Counted from the first letter of the stretch, positions 28,075 to 37,547 are shown. The stretch is 64,000 nt of DNA from Natronococcus sp. CG52 (GCF_023913515.1 NZ_CP099392.1:124001-188000); one strand, 5' to 3'. Notes: generated by a model not told the origin, from the letters alone. Made by a program: numbers and translations.

Positions 28075-28221
28075 CTACAGACCGAGCAATCGGAGGACGA
28101 TCCCGATTACGATGCCCGTGATACCAACGAGCAGCCCAATACCTGGGACAATCGGGATAGGTATGAGACCGATTGCAAGGATTACAGCGAGAACGATAAC
28201 GACTGTGGAAATTCTAACCAT
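28075..28221 (-). CDS. 48-residue single/double-span membrane protein
   Basis: The frame starts ATG 28221 and encodes MVRISTVVIVLAVILAIGLI, then IPIVPGIGLLVGITGIVIGI and a short VLRLLGL end. It is almost wholly hydrophobic with two Gly/Pro-hinged segments, typical of the tiny membrane proteins common in haloarchaea. It is too short for standard gene calling but has clean start, stop and composition. The role is unknown. Confidence 0.55.
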   Translation of the reverse strand: MVRISTVVIVLAVILAIGLIPIPIVPGIGLLVGITGIVIGIVLRLLGL

Positions 28222-28356
28222 ACCATATACATGCGAGTTTTCTGCGTAGATGTTGGGCTTGCTGTTTCGTCGTCGACGATCGCGGTCGGCGGGTGTACCG
28301 AGCCGCGGCGTGTTGGCTGCCGGCGAATCAGCCGTGGTTTTCGGACCGGACTGGCG

Positions 28357-28698
28357 TCAGCCGGTGTCCTCCTCGGTGCCGATCTCGGTCATCCAGCGGG
28401 CTGTCTCGGCGAGCCGCTCCGACAGCTGGCGGGCCTCTTCGGGCGTCAGCGTCGCATCGACGTGGCCCGTCCCGTGGTCACCCGCCATCGCGTCGACGCT
28501 CAGCACCACGCGCTCGTCCGCTGGGCGGACCGAAACGTCCGCTCTATCGGGATAGTCCCGCGGCGGGCCGATCTCGAGATCGCTCTCGCCGCGCGTGACG
28601 CCGAACTGGATCTCCTCCGGATACTCGAGGTCGAGCGTGTCCGTCGGATTCGTCTCGATCAGGTCGGGTTCCTCGGAACGGTTTGAATCCGGGGGCAT
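28357..28698 (-). CDS. Conserved small haloarchaeal protein (DUF6360-like)
   Basis: A 113-residue acidic soluble protein (LEYPEEIQFGVTRGESDLEI, then ATLTPEEARQLSERLAETAR near the C-terminus). It resembles short conserved haloarchaeal proteins of unknown function. The ATG at 28698 is the only good start. It diverges from the aldolase gene with about 115 bp between. Confidence 0.65.
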   Translation of the reverse strand: MPPDSNRSEEPDLIETNPTDTLDLEYPEEIQFGVTRGESDLEIGPPRDYPDRADVSVRPADERVVLSVDAMAGDHGTGHVDATLTPEEARQLSERLAETARWMTEIGTEEDTG

Positions 28699-28815
28699 AC
28701 CCGGAGGTTGACGGGCCGGTGACTTGGCTGTACTGCCCGGTCCGCTCGCTGACGGTGCGGTCGAATCTCCGCGGAGACGCTCAAGGTTGATATGCGAAAC
28801 GTGCGAGTGTGAGGT

Positions 28816-29595
28816 ATGGAAGACGGACTACGGCAACTGAAACCGGGAGAACACGCGGTCGGTAACTGGATCTCTATCGGGCACCCGACAGTCGCGGAGA
28901 TCTGCGCTCGTGGGTTCGATTTCGTGATCATCGACACCGAACACACGGCCACGGGTCTCGAGTCTCTGGAAAACGTCCTTCGAGCGGTCGACGCGCTCGA
29001 CGAGGACGTTGCACCGCTCGTTCGTGTCCCCTGGAACGACCGCACTCGGATAAAGCGCGTTCTCGATCTGGGGGTAGCGGGGCTGATGATTCCGATGATC
29101 GAAACCCCCGAACAGGCAGAGCGGGCCGTCGAAGCGATGCGATACCCGCCCGAAGGTGTCCGCGGAGCCGCTCCGGCCCGAGCCTCCGACTACGGGCGGA
29201 CGTTCGACGAGTACTTCGATCGCGCGAACGAGGAGCTAACGACCGTCGTACAGATAGAGACCGAACGCGGCGCCGAGAACGCCGAGGAGATCGTCTCCGT
29301 CGACGGCGTGGACGCGATCATCGTCGGCCACGGAGATCTCTCGGCGTCGATGGACGTCTTCGGCGAGTGGGAACACGAGCGATTCCGGTCGACACTGCAG
29401 TCGGTGCTGGAATCGGCTCGTGGTGCTGGCAAGCCCGTCGGAATGCTCGCAACCGACCGTGAGGGAATTCGGCGCTGGGTCGACGCCGGCGTCGATTTCG
29501 TGATCGTCGGTGCGGACATGTTCTACCTCGCCGACGGCAGCGATGCCGCACGAACGGAGTTCGAGGAACTGACAGGGAGCTCCGATTCAAGCTGA
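28816..29595 (+). CDS. HpcH/HpaI family aldolase
   Basis: A 259-residue TIM-barrel enzyme. Family motifs are clear: GNWISIGHPTVAEI, FDFVIIDTEHTA, VRVPWNDRTRIKRVLDLGV, GLMIPMIETPEQAERAV, and VQIETERGAENAEEI with the metal-binding Glu. VGHGDLSASM supplies the Asp. Members cleave 2-oxo-3-deoxy acids such as 2-dehydro-3-deoxyglucarate or 4-hydroxy-2-oxoacids into pyruvate and an aldehyde with a divalent metal. Substrate choice cannot be read. It is transcribed alone. Confidence 0.9.
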   Translation: MEDGLRQLKPGEHAVGNWISIGHPTVAEICARGFDFVIIDTEHTATGLESLENVLRAVDALDEDVAPLVRVPWNDRTRIKRVLDLGVAGLMIPMIETPEQAERAVEAMRYPPEGVRGAAPARASDYGRTFDEYFDRANEELTTVVQIETERGAENAEEIVSVDGVDAIIVGHGDLSASMDVFGEWEHERFRSTLQSVLESARGAGKPVGMLATDREGIRRWVDAGVDFVIVGADMFYLADGSDAARTEFEELTGSSDSS

Positions 29596-29767
29596 ACCGC
29601 GGTGTTAGGAGTGCAACGGAGCCATCGAACGACTACAGTCGCCGACGGCGTCGTTCTTGCATGGTCGAGGCACACCTCCCAGAACTCGAGGGCGAGCGTA
29701 TCCGGTACAGCGACGGCACCCGGAAGTTTACCGGCGCGGATCGACGTGAAACAGAACGGCGATCAGC

Positions 29768-30238
29768 TCAATCGGGAGTACCTGACCAGTCAAACTCTTC
29801 GTGGATCCGCCGTCCTTCCTCGTTCAGGACGGGGCCGACGACAGCGGTAATCCCATCGAGGATCGTCGCTGATCGGACGGACGGGCCACTACCCGTGAAC
29901 TCTGTAATCTCGTCTCCGCCGACGCTGTACACGACCCGGTCGAATCCGGCCCGTACCATACCGCCAGCACACATCGGACACGGCTCCGTACTCGTGTACA
30001 TGATCGTTTCCGAACGGTCGTCGGGATCGAGTTTTCGACACGCACGGTACGCGAGGTGGAGTTCTGGGTGTCGACGGATATCGTTCTCCGTGACGACGCG
30101 GTTCGAGTCAGCCAGAACGACTGCGTCGTCGCGAACGAGCACGCTGCCGAACGGTCGATCACCCCGGTCAGCGGCCTCGCGAGCGAGTTCGAAGGCCCTT
30201 CGCATGTGCGAATCGTGATCGAAATCGTCGGGATTCAT
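29768..30238 (-). CDS. Zinc-dependent nucleoside/base deaminase
   Basis: A 156-residue protein of the cytidine/deoxycytidylate deaminase fold. The zinc motif reads HPELHLAYRAC (in place of the usual HAE) and TEPCPMCAGGM. The remainder aligns in length with guanine deaminase and tRNA-adenosine deaminase relatives. The C-terminus (GPVLNEEGRRIHEEFDW) favours a small base or nucleoside deaminase over the tRNA editor. It should act in the cytoplasm in nucleotide salvage. Confidence 0.85.
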   Translation of the reverse strand: MNPDDFDHDSHMRRAFELAREAADRGDRPFGSVLVRDDAVVLADSNRVVTENDIRRHPELHLAYRACRKLDPDDRSETIMYTSTEPCPMCAGGMVRAGFDRVVYSVGGDEITEFTGSGPSVRSATILDGITAVVGPVLNEEGRRIHEEFDWSGTPD

Positions 30239-30469
30239 GTTGATCGTGTCTGTACGAGCGGCGAGAAGCGAGATAAGTTGCCCCGGTGGATTCTCAGCGA
30301 GTTACGGATCGCGGTTCGTCCGAGTCGCGAACGCTTTTCGAGTCTCGATTGCTTCGGTTCGTCGGACGAGCAGCGACGTCAGCCCAGCGGGCTGTTTTCC
30401 GCTATGACTGTCTGTTAGAAGAAATTGCACCGGCACTGCCGATCGTAGGTGTCCGTAGACACCCACGGG

Positions 30470-30595
30470 CTATAGTAACAACTGGAACGGTTTCCACACC
30501 GATCGCAGACGGGAGCGCGGGTCGGAGCGAGCGAAGCAAGCGAGAACCGCGGACAGTGCGATCGAGTGTGCACTGACTGTCGGTGGCTACTATCG
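30470..30595. repeat. MITE-like palindromic element, copy 1
   Basis: A 126-bp element with related inverted ends (CTATAGTAACAACTGGAACG at the left; the right end reads GTCGGTGGCTACTAT). The interior is a long GC-rich palindrome (GGTCGGAGCGAGCGAAGCAA..., pairing with the other arm). The second copy is at 41054-41180. Between the inner CGATCGCA/TGCGATCG arms the core is reversed relative to copy 2. It has no coding capacity. Confidence 0.7.
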
Positions 30596-30809
30596 TTGAG
30601 ATAGTGGACGAACTCGATTCGGATCCCACCGACGGACCGCTGAGCCAGTAGCTACTCTCACGTGCAACGGACCCGAACGATGCGGGGGTACGAACTTCCG
30701 CACACTTTCGCTTCGTTCTACGGTTGCACACCAACCCAAACCCGAGCTCGCCTACGCCCTGCCAGTGACTAAACTGAAGTAACGTCCCTCTCATTGTAGC
30801 GAATGTTCG

Positions 30810-31274
30810 ATGGACACGACGCTTCTCATTGGTCCTCGACATCAACGCTTGGAAACGCGGGCCTTCCAGACGGCCGATCGGATCGCCGAGGATTCCATCG
30901 GAAGCGTTCTCTACCTGACGCGTAACGACGGTCGGCGCAGCCACGTTGCAAACGCGTAGGCTGAATCGAACGAGCCACTTCGATTCCGCGCCGAGACGCT
31001 CGATGCCGTTGTTCGAGAGTGGTACGAGAAGCTTGCTGGCCCGGTAGAATCACTCCCTGGAACAGTGAATCGGCGACTCGCAGAATACGCTCTCGATGAG
31101 ACGACAGAAAACAACGAGAACGCGCGTGCCCTCCTGCGGCACGATTCCGGTCGTGGCGTCCGCGCGTCGCTCCGGTTTACCGCCGCCGTCGTCGAAGAGT
31201 CCGTCGAGTGGAGTGCTGAACGGATCAGTGAGATCGAAGCCGAACTCCGGTCGATGCTCACAGCACTCGAGTGA
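30810..31274 (+). pseudogene. Unknown protein gene interrupted by one TAG stop
   Basis: From ATG 30810 the frame reads MDTTLLIGPRHQRLETRAF, then SVLYLTRNDGRRSHVANA and a TAG at 30957-30959. It continues in the same frame as AESNEPLRFRAETLDAVVRE, then GTVNRRLAEYALDETTE and on to a stop at 31274. Composition is the same on both sides of the stop, so a single mutation (perhaps TGG to TAG) seems to have broken it. The region resembles the start of a haloarchaeal UvrD/exonuclease-like ATPase, but that match is from memory and weak. An internal deletion is likely. Confidence 0.5.
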
Positions 31275-31307
31275 TCATCGATCGAATCGAGATCGGAGAG
31301 GGCGGGC

Positions 31308-32276
31308 TCAGCTGAACTCGAGGGCGTTGCGAATCCCCGTTTCGATGCGGTCCGCGTCGGGCACGTAGGCGTCCTCGCGGGCGAACAGCGGAACGGGCAC
31401 GTCGTAGCCGGTCACCCGCTCGACGGGGGCCTCGAGGTAGAGGAACGCTTCCTCGTTGACTCGAGACGTGATCTCGCCGGCCATGCCGCCGGTTTGGGGC
31501 GCCTCGTGGACGACGACGCACCGACCCGTCTTCTTCACCGAGTCGGTGATCGTCTCCGTATCTAGCGGGTAGAGCGTTCGCGGATCGACCACCTCGACGC
31601 TCGCGTCGATCTCCTCGACGGCGTCGAGCGTCTCGCGGAGCATCGACCCCCAGGCGATCACCGTGACGTCGTCGCCGGCTTCGGCCACGCGCGCCTCGCC
31701 GAGCGGGATCTCGTGGTCGTCGGGAACCTCCTCGCGGAACGAGCGGTACAGCCGCGTCGGCTCCATGAAGACGACCGGATCCGGGCTGCGGATGGCCGAC
31801 GTGAGCAGCCCCTTCGTCTCGGCCGGCGAGGAGGGGAAGACGACCTGCAGGCCGGGAATGTGCGCGAACCCGGCCTCGAAGCTCTCGGAGTGAAGCTCCA
31901 GGGCGTGGATGCCGCCGCCGTACGGCATTCGGATCGTCATGGGACAGCTGATCGTTCCTCGAGTGCGACTCCGGATCCGCGCGACGTGCTGGGCGAGCTG
32001 GTGGAACCCCTGGTAGAGGAAGCTCTGGAACTGGATCTCCGGGACGGGTCGCATTCCGGTGGCCGCGAGTCCGACGCCGACGCCGACGATGCCCGCTTCC
32101 GCGACGGGCGCGTCGAACACTCGGTCCGGATAGTCGTCGGCCAGCCCCTCGGTCGCCCGGAACACCCCGCCGGCGCGGGCGACGTCCTCTCCGTAGACGA
32201 CGACGCCGTCGTCGCGCTCGAGTTCCTCGCGGAGCGTCTCCCGAACGGCCTCGATCATTCGGAGGCGTTCACCCAT
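31308..32276 (-). CDS. 2-oxoacid dehydrogenase E1 component, beta subunit
   Basis: A 322-residue protein from ATG 32276, overlapping the end of the alpha subunit gene by 8 bp. The frame is open further upstream but that part only mirrors the alpha gene. Family motifs include VVVYGEDVARAGGVFRATEG, PVAEAGIVGVGVGLAATGMR, and the C-terminal transketolase domain (VIAWGSMLRETLDA, DPRTLYPLD). With alpha it decarboxylates a 2-oxoacid (pyruvate or branched-chain) using thiamine diphosphate. E2 and E3 are not next to it, so they must be elsewhere. Confidence 0.92.
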   Translation of the reverse strand: MGERLRMIEAVRETLREELERDDGVVVYGEDVARAGGVFRATEGLADDYPDRVFDAPVAEAGIVGVGVGLAATGMRPVPEIQFQSFLYQGFHQLAQHVARIRSRTRGTISCPMTIRMPYGGGIHALELHSESFEAGFAHIPGLQVVFPSSPAETKGLLTSAIRSPDPVVFMEPTRLYRSFREEVPDDHEIPLGEARVAEAGDDVTVIAWGSMLRETLDAVEEIDASVEVVDPRTLYPLDTETITDSVKKTGRCVVVHEAPQTGGMAGEITSRVNEEAFLYLEAPVERVTGYDVPVPLFAREDAYVPDADRIETGIRNALEFS

Positions 32277-33342
32277 CGACCTCACCTCCGAAGGCCTCGT
32301 ACTGGCGCTCGAGTTCGGGCGGCATCTCCGCGTACACGTGCCGGAACATGTCCGCCGGATCGATCTCCTCGCGGCCCTCCTTCGCCAGGTCGATCGCCTC
32401 GGCGATCTCGGATTCGACTCGATCATCGATAGTCGCCTTCGTCTCCTCGTCGAGGAGTCCCCGATTCTCGAGGTACACCTGGAAGCGGACGATCGGATCG
32501 CGGGCCTCCCACTCCGTTTCTTCCTCGGACTCGCGGTAGACGGAGGGGTCGTCGGAGGTCGTGTGCATCGAGCGCCGGTAGGTGAGCGCCTCGACCATCA
32601 CCGGGTTCCCGTTCCGAGCGCTCTCGATGGCGTCTTGGACGACCCGGTAGACGCCCAGTACGTCGTTGCCGTCAACCTGAATCCCCTCGATACCCGCTGC
32701 GATTGCCTTCTGGGCGAGGGTCTCGGCGTCGGTCTGTTTCTCGAGTCGCGTGGAGATGGCGTACCGGTTGTTCTGACAGACGAACACCGTCTGGGCGTCG
32801 TAGACGCCGGCGATGTTGAGCGCCTCGTATACGTCCCCCTCGCTAGTCGCACCGTCGCCGAAGTAGGTGACCGCGACGTTCGATCGGCCCTGCAGCGCTT
32901 CACCCCAGCCGACGCCGACGGCGTGCAACGGCTGGCTCCCGACGGGAATCGCCGGCGGCAGCGCCCCCTCGCCGCCCGGAATCTCGGCCCCCTCCTCCAT
33001 TCCCAACGCGTACTGGAGAATCCTGTGGGGCGGCGTCCCGCGGGTCAGGAGCGCGGGCTGTTCGCGGAACGAGGGGACGATCCAGTCGTCCTCGGCCATG
33101 GCGAACGCGCTTCCGATCTGTGCCGCCTCCTGACCGATCGCGGGTGCGTACGTCCCGAGTTCACCGCGACGCTGCAGCGAAACGGCGCGTTCGTCGAGTC
33201 GGCGCGACCGCTTCATCTGCTCGTACAGTTCCAGTAACTGCTCGTCGCTCAGCGAGGGGACCAACTCCTCGTCGACCGACTCGTCCTCGGATAGTACCTG
33301 TACCGATCTGATAGTGAACTGAGCGCGCTCCTCTTCGGGCAT
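32269..33342 (-). CDS. 2-oxoacid dehydrogenase E1 component, alpha subunit
   Basis: A 357-residue protein. The thiamine diphosphate motif is complete: GDGATSEGDVYEALNIAGVY followed by VFVCQNNRYAIS. The RRSMHTTSDDPSVYR segment corresponds to the phosphorylation-loop region of E1 alpha. The start ATG 33342 gives the normal length. It forms an alpha2beta2 enzyme with the overlapping beta gene. Haloarchaea carry several such pairs, and this one cannot be assigned to pyruvate or branched-chain substrates by sequence alone. Confidence 0.92.
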   Translation of the reverse strand: MPEEERAQFTIRSVQVLSEDESVDEELVPSLSDEQLLELYEQMKRSRRLDERAVSLQRRGELGTYAPAIGQEAAQIGSAFAMAEDDWIVPSFREQPALLTRGTPPHRILQYALGMEEGAEIPGGEGALPPAIPVGSQPLHAVGVGWGEALQGRSNVAVTYFGDGATSEGDVYEALNIAGVYDAQTVFVCQNNRYAISTRLEKQTDAETLAQKAIAAGIEGIQVDGNDVLGVYRVVQDAIESARNGNPVMVEALTYRRSMHTTSDDPSVYRESEEETEWEARDPIVRFQVYLENRGLLDEETKATIDDRVESEIAEAIDLAKEGREEIDPADMFRHVYAEMPPELERQYEAFGGEVDG

Positions 33343-33532
33343 ACCGTTGGTACTTGTCGAGGAGGCTTAATGCGTCGCCCAGTATGCGACGGTGATACAC
33401 GCCACCGCTGTGAACGCGACTGTTCCGGCGACCTCCCGCCGATCGAGCAGCCCGGACACCGTGACTGATACGTTCGGTGCAGCCGGTACGTCGAGACAGA
33501 GAACTTTTCAGGGTTTGTGACAGCCACACACT

Positions 33533-34399
33533 ATGGACGACGAAACGGTCGGGATCGCGCTCGTGCTGACCTCCGCGATCGGGTTCGGCACGCTCGGTAT
33601 CTTCGGCATTCTCGCCGCCGAGGAGGGACTCTCGATCCCGACGGTTCTCGCGCTGCGATTCAGCCTCGCGACGGTCGTCGTCTGGACGTTCCTCTGGCTG
33701 CGAGGACGGTTTCGCGTTCTCCTCGGCCGGCCGCTCGCGATCGCACTCGCGCTCGGCGGGATCGGCTACGCCACGCAGAGCGGCCTCTACTTCCTGGGAC
33801 TCGAGTTCATGACCGCCGGAATGGTTGCGATCGTCCTCTACACCTATCCGGCGTTCGTCGTCTGCATCGTCGCGATCACGAACCCGGACCGGGTGACGAC
33901 GGTCGTGTTGCTCGCGCTCGGCCTGTCGATCGGCGGCGTCGCGCTCATCACCGGCGCGGATCCGGCGGGTGTCGACCCTCGAGGCGTTGCGATCGTTCTC
34001 GGTGCGGCACTCGCCTACTCGCTGTACATCGTCGTGAGCCAGCGGGCGCTCACGACGGTCGACGCCGAGATACTGACGGCGTTCGTGCTGCCCGCTGCGG
34101 CCGTGACCTTCGTCGGGTTCGGCGCCGGAACGAACGCGCTCGCGATGCCCGGCAGTGCAACCGCCTGGGGGGTCGCGCTCGCCATCGCGATTTTCGCGAC
34201 GGTGGTCCCGGTGCTCACCTTTTTCGCCGGCATCGCGAAGATCGGGGCGAGTCGAGCGAGCATCATCAGCACCGCCGAACCCGGTGTCACGGTCGCACTG
34301 GGCGCGCTCGTACTCGGAGAGCCGGTTACGATCGTGACGATCGTCGGCGGCACCCTCGTCGTCACTGGTGTTATCCTCATTCAGCGTGAAGACGCCTGA
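33533..34399 (+). CDS. DMT superfamily transporter (EamA)
   Basis: A 288-residue membrane protein with ten hydrophobic segments in two repeated halves (SAIGFGTLGIFGI in the first; GAALAYSLYIVVSQRAL and ISTAEPGVTVALGALVLGEP in the second), the pattern of EamA domains. It probably exports a small metabolite. It diverges from the E1 operon; about 190 bp lie between them. Confidence 0.88.
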   Translation: MDDETVGIALVLTSAIGFGTLGIFGILAAEEGLSIPTVLALRFSLATVVVWTFLWLRGRFRVLLGRPLAIALALGGIGYATQSGLYFLGLEFMTAGMVAIVLYTYPAFVVCIVAITNPDRVTTVVLLALGLSIGGVALITGADPAGVDPRGVAIVLGAALAYSLYIVVSQRALTTVDAEILTAFVLPAAAVTFVGFGAGTNALAMPGSATAWGVALAIAIFATVVPVLTFFAGIAKIGASRASIISTAEPGVTVALGALVLGEPVTIVTIVGGTLVVTGVILIQREDA

Positions 34400-34544
34400 C
34401 GGGCGCTTTCTGACGCTCGTCTACGAGGAGTCGACGTAGCAACTCTCCCATTCCCGATCGATCACTTCGTCGTCCCAGGCGACCTGGACGCACTCCTCGA
34501 TATGCTTTCGCACGGATTCTCACCACGCGGATGGTTCCCTCGTC

Positions 34545-35315
34545 TTACTCTTCTTCATCAGCACTGTCGTCGCTTCTTCGGCGTCTGTGGTGATCGTCTC
34601 GTCCACGCCCCCGTGCATCATTCGGTCCACGACCACGATCATCGTTCTCGTCGATTCCTGGATAGTGGTGGTGAATAATCTCGTCGTTCTCGCGGATCAT
34701 CAGACCGGAGTCGGGTCTCGTGTGAAGCTGTCCATCCTCATGCCAGACATCACCCATCCCGTCGAACTGGACTTCGATATCTTGGACTTCGAGCAGTTGG
34801 CCCCGGATTTCGCCATCAGGATGTTCGACAGTGTGTACGTTCGCGTACGTCTCCTCGTCTCGAATGGCGTCCACGAGTGTCTGGAACGATTCATCCTTGA
34901 ACGGGCCGAGAAGGGCATCTTCTGTGATCGTGCCGTTCGCGAGAACTCCGTTGAAGGTAACTCCACCTTCGATTTCCCCAGTGAATTCTCCGCTCTCGTC
35001 TCGCTGCCCAAACAGAAACGCGACGACATCGCCGGACCCTTCACGTTTACCGGCGTGGATGTGGGCCTGGGTAATCTCCTCGAGTTCCGTAACGAGCAGT
35101 ACGTAGTGAAGTTTGGTTTCGTCCTGTGAAAGGCTGAAAACAGCGGTGCCGACACCGTCACTTTCGAGCGGCGGTTCCTGTTGGTCACCGGTCATCGCGC
35201 CTGCGCTGAACAGCGCGGCTGCGTCGAAATTCTCGTCGTCCTGTGCGAACGCTACCGGTACTTGTGTGAGCGCCAGCGCGCCCGCCCCCAATTGGAGTAA
35301 CTCACGTCGTTTCAT
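34545..35315 (-). CDS. Exported CHRD domain protein
   Basis: A 256-residue protein. The leader MKRRELLQLGAGALALTQVP is a Tat signal with cleavage near AFAQ. Residues about 35-175 form a CHRD domain (LHYVLLVTELEEITQAHIH, GVTFNGVLANGTI, YANVHTVEHPDGEIRGQL), with the family's His-rich positions. The C-terminal 60 residues are an unusual mix of charged repeats (HHHYPGIDENDDRGRGPND and DDHHRRRRSDD). The CHRD fold is related to chordin repeats; its role in archaea is unknown. Confidence 0.86.
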   Translation of the reverse strand: MKRRELLQLGAGALALTQVPVAFAQDDENFDAAALFSAGAMTGDQQEPPLESDGVGTAVFSLSQDETKLHYVLLVTELEEITQAHIHAGKREGSGDVVAFLFGQRDESGEFTGEIEGGVTFNGVLANGTITEDALLGPFKDESFQTLVDAIRDEETYANVHTVEHPDGEIRGQLLEVQDIEVQFDGMGDVWHEDGQLHTRPDSGLMIRENDEIIHHHYPGIDENDDRGRGPNDARGRGRDDHHRRRRSDDSADEEE

Positions 35316-35867
35316 CGTTAATCAGAACACGGTGATCCGTGTTCTACCCGTATTTGGCCGGAGAACGGGTTAGTCTTCGTAGGAGGATCGTGGAACAATA
35401 ACGTATCATGACCAGTCGCGAATAGCAATAAGTTGGCGAACACCAACCCAACAATCAGTATTGATTATGATTCTCGATCCGTGTCGTTCTGAATCGGCCA
35501 CCCTGATCGCTGACAGCTGGAAACCATCGTTTGTATATCCTGCACTGAACGGTCTGGCGCGTTTTCGGTGGGAGGACAGACCGTGCTGCGTCCGCGCCTT
35601 CTATTCAGCATATCTCGATTGAATTATAGAACTACTGTCCAAAGTGGCCCGCTGAATACAGAGGATGAGTGCAGCAGCCTGACTTCGTTCGTTCCGGGTG
35701 ACCCATGCTAAGCGAGTATTTGGGAAACCTGCGAACCTAACGCTGTCATTTCTTCATCAACGTGAACCAGGGGTTGTGTGATCTGTTTATACGGCGATAC
35801 TGCTGTACCGCGCAGGTAGGATTTTATCGGAGAATGGCCTACAGACGTTACGACGATAGCGAAATGG
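35316..35867. other. Spacer with no convincing gene
   Basis: About 550 bp between the CHRD gene and the small membrane protein. Short frames lack start signals and haloarchaeal composition. No repeat or structured RNA is obvious by eye. Confidence 0.5.
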
Positions 35868-36269
35868 TTGTTTTCAGCTCTTCTAATACTACAGGCTCAC
35901 TTTGCGGCTTCGTATCTTGTTCCGCTGGACAGAGAAGCCCAACAAGAGTTTGGCGGCCTCTTGAGGTGGGTCTGGCCCTGGAGCGATGGCGACAGTGGGC
36001 TGTTGGGCCAGCTTACGGTGTCGTCAGACTTGCCGTTTATCGGATTATTTCTCGCAATGATCGCGGCAACCCTCTTTTTCTGTGCTGCCCTCGCGGTAGT
36101 AGAGATCTGGGTTCCGTTCGGCTGGTGGAGGATACTGGCTGGGGGCGGGGTCATCCTGTCGCTCGTCTTGATGGCGGGATTTTTCGGAGCCACGAAGGTG
36201 ATTCCGATGGCCATCAATGTCGTCGTTTTATGGGCCCCCGCAACCGATTGGCTCCAGCCCCCCGAGTGA
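35868..36269 (+). CDS. Four-span membrane protein, unknown
   Basis: A 133-residue hydrophobic protein with segments near residues 1-20, 50-80, 85-110 and 112-130. The only start is TTG 35868; the frame opens 48 bp upstream without ATG or GTG, so the true start may be mutated. The first helix contains an LQAHFAASY segment similar to small proteins near cytochrome oxidase genes, but no such genes are here. It probably sits in the membrane; the role is unknown. Confidence 0.5.
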   Translation: MFSALLILQAHFAASYLVPLDREAQQEFGGLLRWVWPWSDGDSGLLGQLTVSSDLPFIGLFLAMIAATLFFCAALAVVEIWVPFGWWRILAGGGVILSLVLMAGFFGATKVIPMAINVVVLWAPATDWLQPPE

Positions 36270-36383
36270 TGTCGATAGCTGATAAACGTGACGGCGTTAC
36301 GTTTGTATCTCTACGTATCGAATTGTCCACTCGGATCTAGAACCACGATCGAACAACGCGTTCCGTTTGACGAAAGGGATTCT

Positions 36384-36983
36384 TCACGGGACCGACTCCA
36401 CCGCTTCCGGGAGATCGTCGGGCTGTTTCCACGTGATGACCCGTTCGCTGACCGCCGCCTCGAGCGCAGCCAGGTGAGAGGCTGCCATCCCGTTGTCGTA
36501 GCGCTCGCGCATCTCTTCGTCGCTCTCGTAGATGCGCTTCAGCATCCAGAACGCGTTCCGAACGGCCGTCTGGTAGTGGTAGAGATAGCCGAGTTCCCAG
36601 ACGTGGCCGCCGTCGTAGTCCTCGAGGACGCCCACGATGGACGACGACATCTCGGAGAGGATGTCGAACGCGGGGGCCCACAGATCCAGTTCGTCGCCGG
36701 TGAAGCCGAAATCCTCGAGTCGAAACGCGATCGCCGCCCTGCGCTCGTCGAGGAGATCACAGACCTTCTGACGCCGTTCCCCCGGCGCACCCGAGCCGCG
36801 GCCGATGACCAGGTACCGCCGATCAGCCCGCCGAATATCAGTAAATAGCTCGCCGTGTAGCCCGTTCTTCAGCCGCTCGTGCTGTTCGGGAGTCGGATTG
36901 AGCCGCTCCTCCTCGTTCAACCGTTCCGGATCGACACCGTCGATATACGACCCTTCGTCGACTCCGTCGTCGCCGCCTTTCAT
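36384..36983 (-). CDS. Conserved soluble haloarchaeal protein, unknown
   Basis: A 199-residue protein with an acidic N-terminal tail, then a mostly helical body (ERRQKVCDLLDERRAAIAFR, then SEMSSSIVGVLEDYDGGHVW and LYHYQTAVRNAFWMLKRIY). It has no signal peptide or membrane segment. The helical repeats suggest a signalling or regulatory fold. It diverges from the winged-helix regulator that follows. I do not recognise the family with certainty. Confidence 0.65.
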   Translation of the reverse strand: MKGGDDGVDEGSYIDGVDPERLNEEERLNPTPEQHERLKNGLHGELFTDIRRADRRYLVIGRGSGAPGERRQKVCDLLDERRAAIAFRLEDFGFTGDELDLWAPAFDILSEMSSSIVGVLEDYDGGHVWELGYLYHYQTAVRNAFWMLKRIYESDEEMRERYDNGMAASHLAALEAAVSERVITWKQPDDLPEAVESVP

Positions 36984-37109
36984 ACCCGTATCTGATAAGT
37001 CCCACCACTAATAGAGGTATTGATTGTGGAATCATTCAACGAAATAGTCGTGCCATCGATTGATTCTATCGACCGAGTGTTTATGGTGATTGCCCGCGTA
37101 TCCCCTCGT

Positions 37110-37547
37110 ATGCACCCGAAGACGCAGTCGACGAACGCCGGCGGCGGGGGGCAGGGTGACCCCGACGCGTTCGATTCGTGGACGGCGCTCCAGAAGTCGA
37201 CCGACAGGACTCGAGCGAACCTGATCGCCGACATCGTGGGTCACCCGAAAGGCGCGCCCAGCGTGACGGAACTGGACTACATGAATCCGAGCCTCGAGGC
37301 GGACGCGATCCGCCGTCACCTCACCATCCTGCGGGAGGTCGCCGTCGTCGAGGAACTCGTGGTAGAGACAGGGAATCGGATTCGAGGCTACCCGTACAAG
37401 TTCTATCGGCTGAGCGATGCAGCCCGCGAGTTGTTCGATCGGAACGACCTGTTCCCCCGGGAGGCGTGGCGGCGTCAGTACGCCCGCGTCCAGCGGACCG
37501 GCGAAATCAAGGACGTCGAGGAGATGCCCCGCCCGACTGCCGACTGA
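37110..37547 (+). CDS. Winged-helix transcriptional regulator
   Basis: A 145-residue protein from ATG 37110. Residues about 10-90 form a winged helix (RANLIADIVGHPKGAPSVTE, then DYMNPSLEADAIRRHLTILR and the wing IRGYPYKFYRLSDAARELF). This resembles small haloarchaeal ArsR/MarR-like regulators. It lies beside the gene of unknown function on its left and may regulate it. Its last 41 bp overlap the end of the UPF0104 frame on the other strand. Confidence 0.75.
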   Translation: MHPKTQSTNAGGGGQGDPDAFDSWTALQKSTDRTRANLIADIVGHPKGAPSVTELDYMNPSLEADAIRRHLTILREVAVVEELVVETGNRIRGYPYKFYRLSDAARELFDRNDLFPREAWRRQYARVQRTGEIKDVEEMPRPTAD

